Position numbers and translations under genes: made by a program. Source: Lamellibrachia satsuma (Eukaryota > Annelida > Polychaeta > Sabellida > Siboglinidae). From it: a DNA stretch of 64,000 nt. The DNA lies in contig BSQZ01000038.1 of NCBI GenBank assembly GCA_033239005.1, positions 2,136,001 through 2,200,000 on the forward strand, in the 5' to 3' direction. Shown here piece by piece: positions 11,111 to 22,969 of this stretch; within the stretch, counting starts at the first letter, position 1; every line of letters begins with the position of its first letter. Below the pieces are notes generated by a model that was given only the letters and a program-made list of their open reading frames with translations, had not been told where the DNA came from and ran no database searches.

Positions 11111-11330
11111 ACACTTATAGTATAATAAACTTCCCTTAACCCCATCTGATTGGTTGACCGACTAACATTATTTCTTTCCAAAATTCCCAGGGTGTATTTT
11201 AATCAGGGCGCGCATCACGGCAGATGTAGAGCCGTGATTGATGCATCGCCACCATTTTGACCGATGTCTGTAAACAACCTTCACCTATGTCAGGAATACA
11301 AGTTCAAGGATAACGTGAATGGAACACGTG
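11040..11330. repeat. Dispersed repeat Q, copy 1
   Basis: Contains AATAAATCACACACAACA, CATCTGATTGGTTGACCGAC, AAAATTCCCAGGGT and CACGGCAGATGT. The same blocks recur in order at 12450-12700, and the first part also at 12237-12330. No coding potential seen. Confidence 0.8.
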
Positions 11331-11545
11331 TTACAACTGGTAATGTAATAGTCAATAGTATGTAAAGTAATCAACCAGTAATGTAAGAATCAACCGATAA
11401 CCATCATATTGTCATCATCCTCATTATTAACACATCTTACCGTAATGATGATGAGGATGTAGATGCGGATGATGAGGATGATGCATGCATACACACATAC
11501 ATACATGAATGAATACACACGCACGCATATTATTATATTATTGAC

Positions 11546-11783
<238 letters not shown>

Positions 11784-11881
11784 TACACAACATCAAGCAT
11801 TGGGGAGATGGTGGACACACTGTGGCTAGATATACTACAAAGCCCCAACGGCCTAACTAAGGGAATGGCTACACAAGAATA

Positions 11882-12071
<190 letters not shown>

Positions 12072-12236
12072 TATACAGGAAAAAGTATCTGTCCTGTGCT
12101 TATGTTATCATTTCATCCCTGGTAGTTCTCCTTCTATGCTGTAATATATATAGTTGTCATAAACTCTTCTATTAATGTTAAATGTAACCGGCAGAAATTT
12201 ATCTGGGACTATGATTAAATCCTCGCGACGCGTAGC

Positions 12237-12700
12237 CAACAGTTAATAAATCACACACAACACTGAATAATGTGCTTTTCTTCGGCGGTAAGCGGCAAAC
12301 ACTTAAACACTTAAAGTATAATAAACTGGAGTCCGACCAGTGCAAATAGTGTCCTCGGGTCACCCTTAGCTTCTGTGATCGGGTTAGTAAGATACCAATT
12401 AGTGCCCTGATATATGTTTTCCTAGCTCGATGGGATGCCAATAAAGTGTTAATATATCACACACAGCATGGAATAACGTTTTTGTTTTCACTGGGAAGTA
12501 AGCGGCAAACTTTCCTTAACTTCATCTGATTGGTTGACCGACTCACACAATTTCTTGCCAAAATTCCCAGGGTCTATTATAATTAAGACGTGCGTCACGG
12601 CAGATGTGGAGGCGTGATTGATACATTCACCACCATTTTGCACGACGTCTGTAAGCAAACCTTCACCTTCAGGAAAATAAGTTCAAAATATGGAACACCT
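12237..12700. repeat. Dispersed repeat Q, copies 2 (partial) and 3
   Basis: 12237-12330 repeats the AATAAATCACACACAACA and ACTTAAAGTATAATAAACT part; 12450-12700 repeats the whole unit of 11040-11330. Tandem TAATCAAACGTTTATG-like short units follow at 12715-12790. Confidence 0.8.
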
Positions 12701-12779
12701 ACGACCAGTAATGTAATAATCAAACGTTTATGTAATAATCAACCGGTTACGTAATAATCAAACGTTTATGTAATAATCA

Positions 12780-13275
12780 ATCGTTAATGCAATAATGATG
12801 ATGAAGATGATGATGAGGGAGATGATGATTATTACGATTATGGTGGGGATGAATGTTATGTGAGGATACTGATGAGGATGCTGATGAGGATGGGGGGAGG
12901 AGGAGAAGGTGGACTGTGACAAGATGACGAGGATGAGGATGATAATGAGAATTACTATTATTATTATTATGATTATGACAATTTGATGAGGATTAGTATA
13001 AGGAGAGTTGGGATGATGAGAATGATGATGAGAATAGCGATGAGGAGGATGATTATGACAAGATGGTGAGCTTGATGAGGATGATGATTATTGAGATGAT
13101 GAAAATGCTGATGAAGCCGACAAAGACGACTAGGACGATGAGGACGATGACGACATCATCATCATTCTCACCATCCTCATCTTCTTGTCGAAATCATTAT
13201 TACCTCTCCGTTATCTATCATTATCATCTCCATCATTCTCATCCTTCTCCTCCTCACCATTATCATATTTCTAGC
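12780..13275. repeat. Cryptically simple GAT/GAG-rich tract that switches strand
   Basis: 12780-13145 is strongly purine-rich on the plus strand (GATGATGAGGATG-type). From about 13150 to 13275 it becomes the complementary pyrimidine type (CATCATCATTCTCACCATCC). The two halves can pair imperfectly into a long hairpin. Short Met/Asp-rich frames here are low-complexity artefacts. Confidence 0.85.
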
Positions 13276-13507
13276 CACATCCAGTTCACTATTTGTCCAA
13301 TGCTTGATGATGTCGATCCATCCTATTTTTACCTCATAGTTCTTCTTCTGTGTTGCCAAGTACCACACTTTCTGATCTTCTTTTCCAATGGAACTTTGTG
13401 AGCTCTTTGTTTACATATGCATTTTAATATTGTTAGTTTAATACCTAAAACTTGAATGTGACGCAGTTGGCACACACGTGCATCTTTCTTGTCCACAATT
13501 TTCCGTT

Positions 13508-13517
13508 GGGAAATACC
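13508..13517 (+). promoter_or_regulatory. kappaB-like site upstream of the cationic-peptide gene
   Basis: GGGAAATACC matches the Rel/NF-kappaB consensus GGGRNWYYCC at nine of ten positions. It lies about 110 bp before the predicted start of transcription of the peptide gene. Many animal defence-peptide genes are controlled by such sites. One site alone is weak evidence. Confidence 0.35.
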
Positions 13518-13590
13518 ATGATGTGTCACTCAGTTGTGACAGACGAGTTTTGTGACGCACGAACTTAGTGACAAATTTAGCCTTGCTTGT

Positions 13591-13626
13591 TATAAATAAC
13601 CACTGCGGTGTGCTACAAAGTCAGTT
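13591..13626 (+). promoter_or_regulatory. TATA box plus initiator of the cationic-peptide gene
   Basis: TATAAATA at 13591-13598 and an initiator TCAGTT at 13621-13626. The A of the initiator (13623) is 32 bases after the first T of the TATA box, the normal spacing in animals. A donor-like GTGAGT follows at 13696, so a 73-base non-coding first exon fits. Confidence 0.6.
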
Positions 13627-13695
13627 GTCGAGACTGCTTCGAGACGACGTCGGCCTATCGTGAGACTTTCAAGTTACCAGAACACAGACTGTAAC
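13623..13695 (+). other. Predicted 5' untranslated exon of the cationic-peptide gene
   Basis: Starts at the initiator A and ends at AAC|GTGAGT. The next acceptor, TTGACAG at 14735-14741, opens the exon carrying the start codon, giving a first intron of about 1.05 kb. The exon contains no ATG. This is inferred from signals only; a cDNA would settle it. Confidence 0.45.
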
Positions 13696-14741
13696 GTGAG
13701 TATGAGCAAACTTACACACCGAGTTTGGGTTATTGTTATCACCGCAGATATACAATTATCAAGCCAAGTGCGGTAGCTACTACAATGTGAAAAGCGGTGG
13801 AGCACATTATGAGAAATTTACTTAAAGCGGAACAAAAGTCATGGTTTTGGAACTATGCTCTTTAAAAAAAGATAATAAAAATAAAAACTCACTACGTGTA
13901 ACTAAAATTCAGAATATCACGCGAATGGTTCACTCAGAATGTATTCTAAAATTGGGAGATTCCGGTAATTTCTCCGGTTGACTGAGGGCTGACACATTAA
14001 CAAGCGCGACCGATGAGCACATGCGCAGTTGTATGAAAGCTGGCAACGTAGACTCCTTCTGACGTACCAAATGAGGTCGGCATTCACAGAGCCAACGCAA
14101 ATTCTCATGAGGTCAGGCCTCAGTTAGACTTCCTGGCGTGTTACCAATGTAGTGCATAGTAAGTTTGAATATAACAAGTTAACTAATTCATATGATCTGG
14201 CATAACCGCATTGAGTAGAGACATGTATAATTTTGACTAAACTTGAGCAGCAAGTAAATAGGATGTTGACAGTGGCAGGTAAAAAGTTTCAGAATTTTTG
14301 ATGGTCACGTTTTCATGTAACCGTGCAAAACATTAACGTGGCCCCCAGTGGGGAAATCACCTGTAGGCTGAACCCTCAAACAAACATGTTATTATGTCAG
14401 AAAGAGGACTAGTTCAGTAAACAAAGGCCAAAATATATTACATTAGTCGAGTTTGGGCGTAAACAACATAGCCATATCTTATTGGCAAATATAGGAATAG
14501 ATATACGTAGATTTATCTAACACTACGTCGCGGCCCATGAAGTTAAGATATTGTTTGTTCAATATGGTTTTTCTAGTAAACCACTGGCCTGATATTAAAA
14601 ATTGTAGTTGGAAATGGTTACTTCCGTTCGTGCGTGCATGCGGTTTTTTTTCTTTCGTTCGTTCGTGCGTACGTGCGCGCGTGCGTGCACAGTGGTTGTG
14701 ATGTTGAAAGCATTTATCAAAGCCAGGTGTCCTGTTGACAG
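13696..14741 (+). other. Predicted intron 1 of the cationic-peptide gene
   Basis: No gene seen. Part of it (14220-14350, GTTTCAGAATTTTTGATGG region) resembles 36300-36420, a low-grade dispersed repeat. A TTCGTTCGTTCGTGCG simple tract lies at 14655-14690, close to the acceptor. Confidence 0.4.
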
Positions 14742-14753
14742 AACGCCGCGACA

Positions 14754-15385
14754 ATGAACCGCCTTCAGACGACCCTAGCGCTGTGTCTGCTCGGCCTGTT
14801 GGCGGCGTCGCTCGCCGACGAGACGGCCCAGACGGAGCAGGTCGACGCCGGACTGGAGCGTGAGGCGAGGGAGGTGAGTGATGACGTCACCAACGATGTT
14901 GACCGCTACGAGGATATGATGACACGGAATAAGAGACACGGTAAGCAACATTACGCTCGTACTTGGGATTTTTCACTAAATCTGCATGTATGCGTTTCTC
15001 AAAGTTGACCTTACAAAAACCCTAGTATATAAAGCAGATGGTGCATTTTTTGCGAAACGGAAGCAACTTAAAAAAAATATTTGCTTATATCCAGTTGATG
15101 ACGTAGCCTTATGTCATAGTGCACACACATGCACATGCACACGCACACGCACATACACACGCGTGCACGCACGCACGTGCGTACGCATCCATCTAAACAT
15201 GTAGTATCTATATCACTGTTCGCTTAATTGAGGTATTCTATTGTATTGTAGCTCGAGACTTCCTTTGCGGATTGTGCCACTGGGGTAAATTCGTCCAACC
15301 ACCGTGTCACCGTTTTAAGCGAATCTCATATAAGACAAAGCGTAGGTGCGGTTTGTGGCGTCGTCGACACTGGTGTACCGTGTAA
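14754..15385 (+). CDS. Secreted cationic cysteine-rich peptide precursor (antimicrobial-peptide-like), two coding exons
   Basis: Coding exons 14754-14940 and 15252-15385 (donor CACG|GTAAGC, acceptor TGTAG|CTCG, phase 1) give a 106-residue precursor. Residues 1-21 form a signal peptide (LALCLLGLLAASLA). Residues 22-59 are an acidic propiece rich in Asp/Glu. Lys60-Arg61 is a processing site, and the intron falls just after it, so propiece and mature peptide sit on separate exons. The mature part (62-106) has five Cys (68, 71, 81, 95, 104), three Trp, only one acidic residue and about twelve Arg/Lys, including an RRR cluster at 99-101. This layout is that of animal host-defence peptides. I recognise no known family. 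The ATG has A at -3. The odd Cys count suggests dimerisation or a further exon: a strong donor GTAAGT overlaps the stop at 15382. Function is inferred from composition only. Confidence 0.7.
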
Positions 15386-15453
15386 GTATAAGTTTTGGTA
15401 TTCGTTTCAATATTGTCTCTCTGGAAGATAAATCGTTCTTGTTAGTGATATTA

Positions 15454-15606
15454 AGGCCCGTTCACACGAGCGGTTAGTTGCCTAATTGGTCGGACGACAC
15501 CCTGTCGCATGACAAAGCTCAGCTAAATTAAGTACCGTTCACACGAGAGATAAGTTGTCCGATTGCTCGGGCGACACTGTGTCTAATCGCTCGTGTGAAT
15601 GGGTCT
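15454..15606. mobile_element. Harbinger-type MITE, 153 bp, TTA target duplication
   Basis: Ends AGGCCCGTTCACACGAGCG and (reverse complement) AGACCCATTCACACGAGCG, 17 of 19 matching, flanked on both sides by TTA (15451-15453 and 15607-15609). Three-base TWA duplications and GGCCCGTTCAC-type ends are features of PIF/Harbinger non-autonomous elements. It lies 68 bp after the stop codon of the peptide gene. Confidence 0.75.
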
Positions 15607-15822
15607 TTACATATTCATTGACATGACATCGTGTCTAGTGCGACCTACCGATTAGCGCCAATCACTTGAGTTCTGAATAAAAGACACGATGGTTACGTCT
15701 GCTCATTCGGTTGCGGCGGTCACTGATTGATCACTTACTTCAAACTGCCGCCCGACATACGCCTGACCCAGCCGCAATCCCGGCGACACAATTGTAGTTA
15801 CAAATTGTCCACGGTAATCTGT

Positions 15823-15870
15823 TCACACGAGCGATTAATTGTCCGATTGGTCGGGCGACACTGTGTCGCT
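15823..15870. mobile_element. Partial second MITE end
   Basis: TTCACACGAGCGATTAATTG and the following CCGATTGGTCGGGCGACACTG repeat the 5' part of the 15454 element in direct orientation; no matching 3' end found. Confidence 0.6.
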
Positions 15871-17576
15871 TGACTTTACATTTGGTACGGTTGTCAACCG
15901 TACGTTCTTTTTAGAAAGACCCCACACACCTATTATGTACACATCAATTGTTATATACATGTAGAATACAGATCTGTATAACCATTAATACATGAAATGT
16001 TCGTGTTTTTGTACGTTTAATATGTGTAATGATGCTTGAAGACCCTGACGGTATATTGATACACTCATGTGTTGGAATCATGAGACAATAAAAGACACAC
16101 GCTTTTGCCTATGTGCCTACCCTCACACTGCTGCCCAAAGGGCTTCCTGGTGTCCCCGACACGAATGTTGTTTGGAGAGTGCCGTGTATGTCTTCCTTCA
16201 ATTCAGCATCATCCATGTACGCTCACTCATTACAGACTTTTCACTGATGCATGGTAGAGTCCGCATTCCTTTTCCGTTGGAATTCAGTTGAAATATGCCC
16301 CAAAGTTGTCAACCAATGCCATCAGTCTGACATCGACAGCTAGACGAGCAAAACACTGTTTTAACAATGAACGAATGATCGCCAAGACACCCCACCCTCA
16401 TGTAAAGCTCCGTAGCGCTTACCCGGACACCCCACCCCTGAGCGTGACGTACTTTATGGATGGCCCCGTATTGCACTAACGTGATTACTTATATAGAACC
16501 TTAACAACTTTGTAGTATGTGACAATTGCCATGACTATTACAGTATATATGGGATTGAGTCGAATGTTCCTGAATCGTCTATGTGCGACGAATGAAGTAT
16601 GTTGAGGCGATTTATTCCCCTGTACTTTTGTAGGACCCGGCATCATATCGTTTTCCAGAAGTACTGTTGTAGCCGAGCTATACTGATGTGGATACCACTC
16701 ACAGTCCCGCGACTTCATGTGTGCGTCGATCGTAAGTATTTTCTTACGTCCAAATAATAAACTGTTTTTTTGTGTAATTCGTGTACTTTTAATTCTGAAC
16801 AATAGCAGAAAACACGCATAGCGTTGCTAACAATTGAATGTAACTACAAACTCCTGTTGTTCAGGGTTACGTAATATATGTCAAACGTCCACACATGTTC
16901 CTCCGTAATATCCTCACCACCAGGGGATTTTTTTATGTACGTACCATCCATATGGGCCCCCGGGAATGCCTACACAATTTCAGCGCCACACACGCGAAAC
17001 TGACGAAGCTACGAGGGACATATATCAATTTGTGATATTCCTGCAGGTTTTATATTTGGATAGTAAATCAATTTCGTGTTTTGCTAATTCTGCTGCTGAC
17101 ACAGCTGTTATTGTGCCAAATATTTCAAAAGTTGCACGGGACACCCTAACATTCGTTGTGCCTTTCTGTAAAATAGACTTCAAAAAACCTTTACACTTCA
17201 AGGTTTCATTTCTTTGATTTCAGGGTAGACACATACCTTTAATCATAACTTAACAACGCAACGTTTCCTTTCTATCGCCAAGTTAAAGAGGTAACTAGAT
17301 GTGTGCAGGTATTGCACCGATGAAGTATTAATAATTGATATAGTTGTTAAGTATTGTACTTTTGACATGTTCTTTGCAGTTCACATACCCTGCGGTGGGT
17401 TCGCCAAGAATGTGCCATCCGAACGTGTTTGTAATATATATGTAAAGTAAGTAGTGATTGTAAGTAAATATGTTCTTGTATTGATAACTGTATTGTTACT
17501 GTGAATGGGCTACACTTCATTGTTTTCGTTTGAAATAGAGAAAGAAACCTTAACAAAATGTTAATCTAGAAATACG
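15871..17576. other. Stretch without a recognised gene
   Basis: Two polyadenylation-type AATAAA signals lie nearby (about 15675, just before this stretch, and about 16086) and could serve the peptide gene. Apart from the possible exon at 17380 I see no coding signal, repeat family or structure. Confidence 0.5.
17380..17434 (+). CDS. Possible alternative last exon of the cationic-peptide gene
   Basis: A good acceptor (TGTTCTTTGCAG, 17368-17379) precedes a short frame. If joined to the GTAAGT donor at 15382 (phase 2), the stop at 15383 is removed and the frame runs 18 further codons with two more Cys before TAA at 17432. If joined to the weaker donor at 15380 (phase 0), it gives one more Cys, making six. 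No transcript evidence is available, the intron would be 2 kb, and the exon ends near the boundary of repeat P. Confidence 0.2.
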
Positions 17577-20500
17577 AGCAGGCCCTAACTGTAGAACGTT
17601 GGCGAGCAACATGGGAAATGTCCTCAGATCCTGCAATTTTGCTTTTGAAAAAGCCAATACAATTTAATCCTCCATGGGTGTCGTAATGCGCATGCTAATA
17701 TCCCTATTTAACAAATATATTATGTATGCCGTAATTACAGGTGCGCCGTCTGTGAACGTCCGTGTCATGTTATATCTCTCGAGCAACGATTTAAAAATAC
17801 TCCATAACAAAATAAGAATGTGTCGCCACGAGCCAACTGCGAAATCCTTACTGGGTCATTACTAAAGTCTAACATCTAGCACAATAATTTCGACCTCCTG
17901 TTCTATATATCATCATTCAGTGGCCGTCACCTACTTGTTCATTAATGTGATTTCTTTCTGTGTGAAGGATATTCAAGAAAACCATCACGTTTTGCTCTCC
18001 TCGCTACGAGCGGAGAGGTGATGTCTGCTACCGCCGTTAACAATGTATGTGTTCTTTAATATTTGTCAGTTTTAATAAAAGCCAAGTAGCATATAGCAGA
18101 ACAATTAGACATATACTTCACAAATGTAACTAATCCACGTGTTATAACTATTAATAATACTTGTGCCGTGTAACTCGAGTAGTGCTACATTGTTATTTAC
18201 TATACAGTATGTTCTAGTTGAAAGTTGGAATGATGCCTTTCGATTATGTTGAGAGCAGAGAGTAGTAGAATCTTCCATGCTAAATGCCCCTATTTGTGGG
18301 CAGTACATTTAAATACTTTTGGAGGCAACAGTTGGGAAGATATTATATAACGAGCAAGGCAACCCCATGCGGTTCATACTAAATTTACAATTGTTAATTT
18401 TCACCCTACTAGTTTTGGTAAATGGTATTTCGGTTATATGTGAAGACACAACTTCGTTTATTGTACATTGTACATTAGTTCATATTTTCAACCAGTTGCA
18501 TGTGCTTTAATTTCAGATTAAGAGGGCATAGAGACACCGCAATGGTCGGAAATAAGAAAAACCAGTTAAAAATCTTCTTAATTTCGAGGTGGTCTTCATT
18601 TTGAGTTGTCTGTCATTATTAGTATGTCTATTTAGGGACTGGGCCACATTTCTGTGCTGTTCTCAATAGCGGGGTGGTAAGCAAGGTAGCACTGTGTACC
18701 GAACTGTGATACAGCTGCCTGATTCTTACAGGGTAGGAAGAGATCAAGACTGCAGATGCGATGAACATCACTTGGAAGGTGTGACCACCATTTCGAAGCA
18801 GCCGATACCATTTGTATGCCAACCGTTGTTTCTTGGAAATAAAATGGTGTTACGCACTGATATTTGTCCAGATGTCATTCGTGATGATTTTGTTTTACCA
18901 TATGACGTAATTTCCAATTACTCTGTCAGACAAACCAAATAACGAATGCAAAGCCAATAGCATTTGTTTGTCTGAAATCAGGGGACCATGTCACTAAAAA
19001 GATTAGCTTTGTGAAAAGCAACTGACGCTGAACTTCTTCTCTCCCTTAATTCCACGCGTTTTTACGGCGGTAGTGGGCTAAAGGGCGGTGATTCACTCAT
19101 ACCATACTACTATCAAATACTCTATGATCATAATTACCATGCAATCTACATTTACGGGGGAACTCGCTTTGTGCGGATTAATGGCAGACGGTTCGCATTA
19201 GTGATTCACATCCAAAAATCGATTTAACAGTCAGATTCAAGTATACAGTACATAGGTGGCACCACTGAACTAGTCAGACAATGTCTTTGAGTAACTGGCC
19301 ATTATATACGTGTGTGCGTGCGTGCGCATGCGCGCGCGTGCGTGTGTGTGAGTGCGTGCGTGCGTGCGTGCGTGCGTGCGTGTTCGACCACATCGTTGAT
19401 GTGATTGGTCCGGACAGGTGGATATATCACGAAACCTTTACGACACGTGTCATTACACATAATTACATTACATAATTACACAATTCAGGTGAATATTTCA
19501 CCGACTTCTGAAGACAACAACATCGGAACATCATGTATTCTAGGAAATTATCTTGATGATTCTCTATACAATCGCTTGGCGGACGCCGACACTCGCCCTT
19601 TACCTTTGCTGCCGCCGTTTCGACGTCAACTGTGTCACAATCATCGATTTCCTCATCTGTGGATACTTTTCTCGGAAAGCTTCGGAAAGCCTCTTCAGCC
19701 ACATCCGACTCAGAACTACCAAGTCTCCCGATATGGCGGAATATGGAGCTAAAGATAAAATTTGCGATTTTTGTATCTACATACGATTGTATGATACAAT
19801 GAGCTATAGATGTAAATAAACTCAACAAAGCAACAAACTGAATATCGCTTCATTTGCTCGTTCGTGGTGTTTTCGTGGGCGGGCCGGGTGTAGAAACAGA
19901 TCAAAACGCGGGCGTAAGTTTGGTCAAATACATTAGGTAGGTGGCGTCACAAAATGAAAAGAATATTAGTTAAGCGCCCTTAAAAACCGCCCACCATGAG
20001 ACCCCACGTGGAGGAAGATCTCCCGCTGTTTGCTTGAGCCACCGATTCCGTCATCGTCTGGTAGGTCGCTGCCACGTATCAGCTACGGAAACGGCCTCTA
20101 ACTGCAGCCATACTGGACTAGTTCACCGCTGCCGCGTTTGTAAGGCCTATATCGCAAACGTTCGTTGTAGCCATGTACGGCTAAAACCCGCCGCACACAA
20201 CACGACGCGACACAACGCAACAAGACGTCGTGGAAGAATCTTGAATCATCTTTAACAATCTTCTTATTTTGTCGTGAGCAGCCGCACATATCACGACGAT
20301 TCGTCGTGGACCCTTCGTCAACCCGTCGTCAAAATTACACGACCCGACCGGTTTTCCCTCAAACTCATCCAAATTTTAAGGAAACAGTGAGCCACCAGTT
20401 TAATCATGTTGCATGTTTTCAGTAGTAGCAGAAAAACGTGTCAAGGCAGTAATAACTAAACATGTCCTTCGTCAACTGTCGTGTTTCTTACTTTGCATTT

Positions 20501-20826
20501 TATGTTTACTCATTGTTAAATTAATCTAGTATTCCAGTGATTTTGTTATATGATATATATAATTATAGAACGATTTGTTGATGCCACATATACAATATGG
20601 GTAATTATTGCAAAAAAACACTATACAACACCAACACTTTGACGTTGGTGTTCCTATTGGAATAACATTTTGGCGAACACTCAAATAGACAGGGGTGCTC
20701 ACGCCCTAGGTCAATTAATTGGGTTTCCTTTCCCTCTGACCACGTGTCTACCCTCTTTATTCCTAGCGCTGTATTTTGTATGGCTGCAAGTAACATGACT
20801 GAACGCATGTGTATGATTGGCTAATA
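17577..20826. repeat. Segmental repeat P, copy 2 (longer form)
   Basis: 17577-20030 matches 1-2515 almost exactly. 20031-20694 is the segment missing from copy 1 but present (reversed) at 50.5-51.2 kb, so it is ancestral. Within it, 20180-20340 is a CGTCG-rich block (CCGCACACAACACGACGCGA) shared with 50860-51020. 20695-20826 matches 2516-2640. No intact gene inside. Confidence 0.85.
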
Positions 20827-20948
20827 GTCGCCGCACACTACAACACGATGTAAGACGATGTAAGACTGTCAAAGACGAATCGCCGTAGATACTGAAGATG
20901 TTCGATCTGTTCGACGATCTACCACGCGATGAAAAAGACCCGTCTTAA
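20827..20948. repeat. CGTCG-rich repeat R, left half (split by the TTAA element)
   Basis: Starts CGCCGCACACTACAACACGA and runs to CCCGTC then TTAA. Its continuation is at 28534-28755 (ACGACGATTGCGTTACG, then CACGTCGCTGCCTCGACTTC). The uninterrupted equivalent lies reversed at 46010-46330. The CCGCACACTAC and (reverse) CCCGCTACACACTAC ends look like short inverted repeats of a MITE. Confidence 0.75.
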
Positions 20949-21508
20949 AGGGGAACTGAAGCAATTTTGTGTTATGCCGTATATTTAAATATATATTATC
21001 TAACTATGCATTAATGGTGACAGATACCTGCTAATTTATGAGATAAACTGAAAAACTGATTTTGTTCGAGACAAAAATCGACAAAATGCACCACTGCGTA
21101 TCGCCATCTTGTTGTCGAAACGAGTGGTTTGAGTCGCGTATATCTAATCAATGTAAATGTTCGATTTTTTGCGATTTATTTCGTAAATAGGCATTCTGGA
21201 GCGAAAAAAAAGATATGGGTCTCTGTTATATATACAAGTGTTTACACACGTGAACAAAATAGCGTTTTTGTTCGTTCCAAATAAAAAAGTTAAAGAAATT
21301 ACAACAAAACACGCAAAAAATCGTGGAAAACGCCACACTTCTCGAACACACGAGACGCTAACCAACGAGAATATGCGATAACGTAATACCGGAACTATTT
21401 TTTATTTGTTGACAAGATAGATGCATCGCTTGTGACAGTTTTACCAGATCTGCTACTAGCGATTAGTGGTTTACTGAACTTCCGTAATAGTTGTCTATCT
21501 TTGGAGAA

Positions 21509-21836
21509 ATGGAAACCACAGACGAAGAGTCTAGTTCGACAGGCCACACGGAAACAACGGTTGACAGTCGTAAAGTGTCACCGAGTGTGCGAGTCACGCT
21601 CCAGACTCCAGGTCGGCTTCGCCTTTGTTGACGTTGGATTCAGGAAAAAGGTCTAAGTCTAGGTATGGCTATGCCTACGGCTATGCAGCACCGTGTGCCC
21701 GACCGCGTTGGTGCTTGCATCACCGTACGAAGGCGAAGACGATGATTTTGTAGTGATATGCACAAACAGAGCAGTGCTAGATGTTGGTCTGCTGTCATTG
21801 CATGATTTGCGTGCCGACTCATTGATTCGTGGGCAG
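21509..21836 (+). pseudogene. Decayed exon resembling the P2X7-receptor C-terminal (zinc-binding) domain family
   Basis: An ATG at 21509 opens METTDEESSSTGHTE. After a stop at 21629 and a change of frame, the sequence reads DDFVVICTNRAVLDVGLLSL and HDLRAD, ending at a donor CAG|GTCAGT at 21836. The CTNxxVLxxxLxxLxDLRAD pattern is common in the many invertebrate proteins with a P2RX7_C-type domain. The frame break means it is not translated as one product. Assignment is by remembered pattern, so moderate. Confidence 0.4.
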
Positions 21837-22375
21837 GTCAGTAATTCAATTGTTATCGAATCATTGCCATTTTAATAATCATATTTTTTCTGCATATTTC
21901 TTTTACCTAGCCCGAGGGCGAGGTCCGAACTACAATGGCAATGCAAGCAGGCTTTTCTCTTTATTTTGTATCTAATCTAATGAAGTGTACCGTGACTGTA
22001 TTTTAATATTGTGTTTGATTTTGTGTTGAATAACATTGATGACAATAATAACATGAGGGTTTATTTAATTCATTATGTGAATATATATATATATATTCTT
22101 AAATGTTACCGTAATCGTGATTGTAATAATGATTGTAATCATGACTACATTAGCAATTGTGATTGCAATAATTACTGTAATCATGATTACATTAATATTC
22201 GTACTTGTAATCACCCCTCTCTGTAGCACACCACAACACCTTGTTGTTTGGTGCAATGTAATAATTTAAATAACAGTAATTAACTACTGACAGTATGTAA
22301 TGTTCACAGTTTTGCAACTATTATGGTAATTATGGAATTAGTGCTATCAACTAACCCTGACAAATTATATTTCAG

Positions 22376-22487
22376 GCTCAGGAAAGACAAGACAAGTAAT
22401 CCCATCCTACGATGTGGGAAGGATCTGTGATGTCTATTCTGAATCGAATTGAATTGATGGAAAGTTTAGCTATGGAGATTGACACAG
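22376..22487 (+). pseudogene. Second decayed exon of the same P2X7-C-like gene
   Basis: Between an acceptor TTTCAG at 22370-22375 and a donor CAG|GTGAGT at 22487, one frame reads TRQVIPSYDVGRICDVYSES before a stop. This fits the RxVIPSCxVxxIRxxFPS block that follows the DLRAD block in this family, with the Cys changed to Tyr. Order and orientation relative to 21509-21836 are as expected. Confidence 0.4.
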
Positions 22488-22969
22488 GTGAGTGTACTGA
22501 TAGTCTGATATAGACAAATTGTGAGGCACCCACAGTATGCAGCAGGTCGAAAAACAACATGGAAAACTACAAAAATTCCCACTAAAATATTAATAGAATA
22601 TTAATAACTGAATGATGTGAATGCCTTCTTATCTATATCCCATTTCTGTCAACAAAAATGTTACCTGCAGCATCTTGCATGTCACTACACACAATTTCAT
22701 TTATATTGAGACCAACATAAAATATATCAAACGTTTATTCACATAGTAAAACAATTACCAAAGAAATAAGGCTAACTAGAACGACTGAAACCAAGACTAA
22801 ACATTGACCTAAAACAGTGACTTCTACCACCAGGAAATACAACCTGGAACATGGATATCACAGTTACACACATCATTATTATGCCACAACATATCAAATA
22901 TACTGGTAGTTTAGCTTAGGAATTAATTAATCTTTATAAAGCCAAGGCATTTTAACTGTTTCACCATCA
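22488..22969. other. Non-coding interior of the TTAA element
   Basis: No gene or repeat recognised. Confidence 0.5.

Noticed and set aside
13063..13401. Met-rich frame of 112 codons
   Set aside because: Low-complexity GATGAT tract; no support for a gene.
14986..15204. 72-codon frame after the signal-peptide exon
   Set aside because: It is intron sequence with a CA microsatellite.
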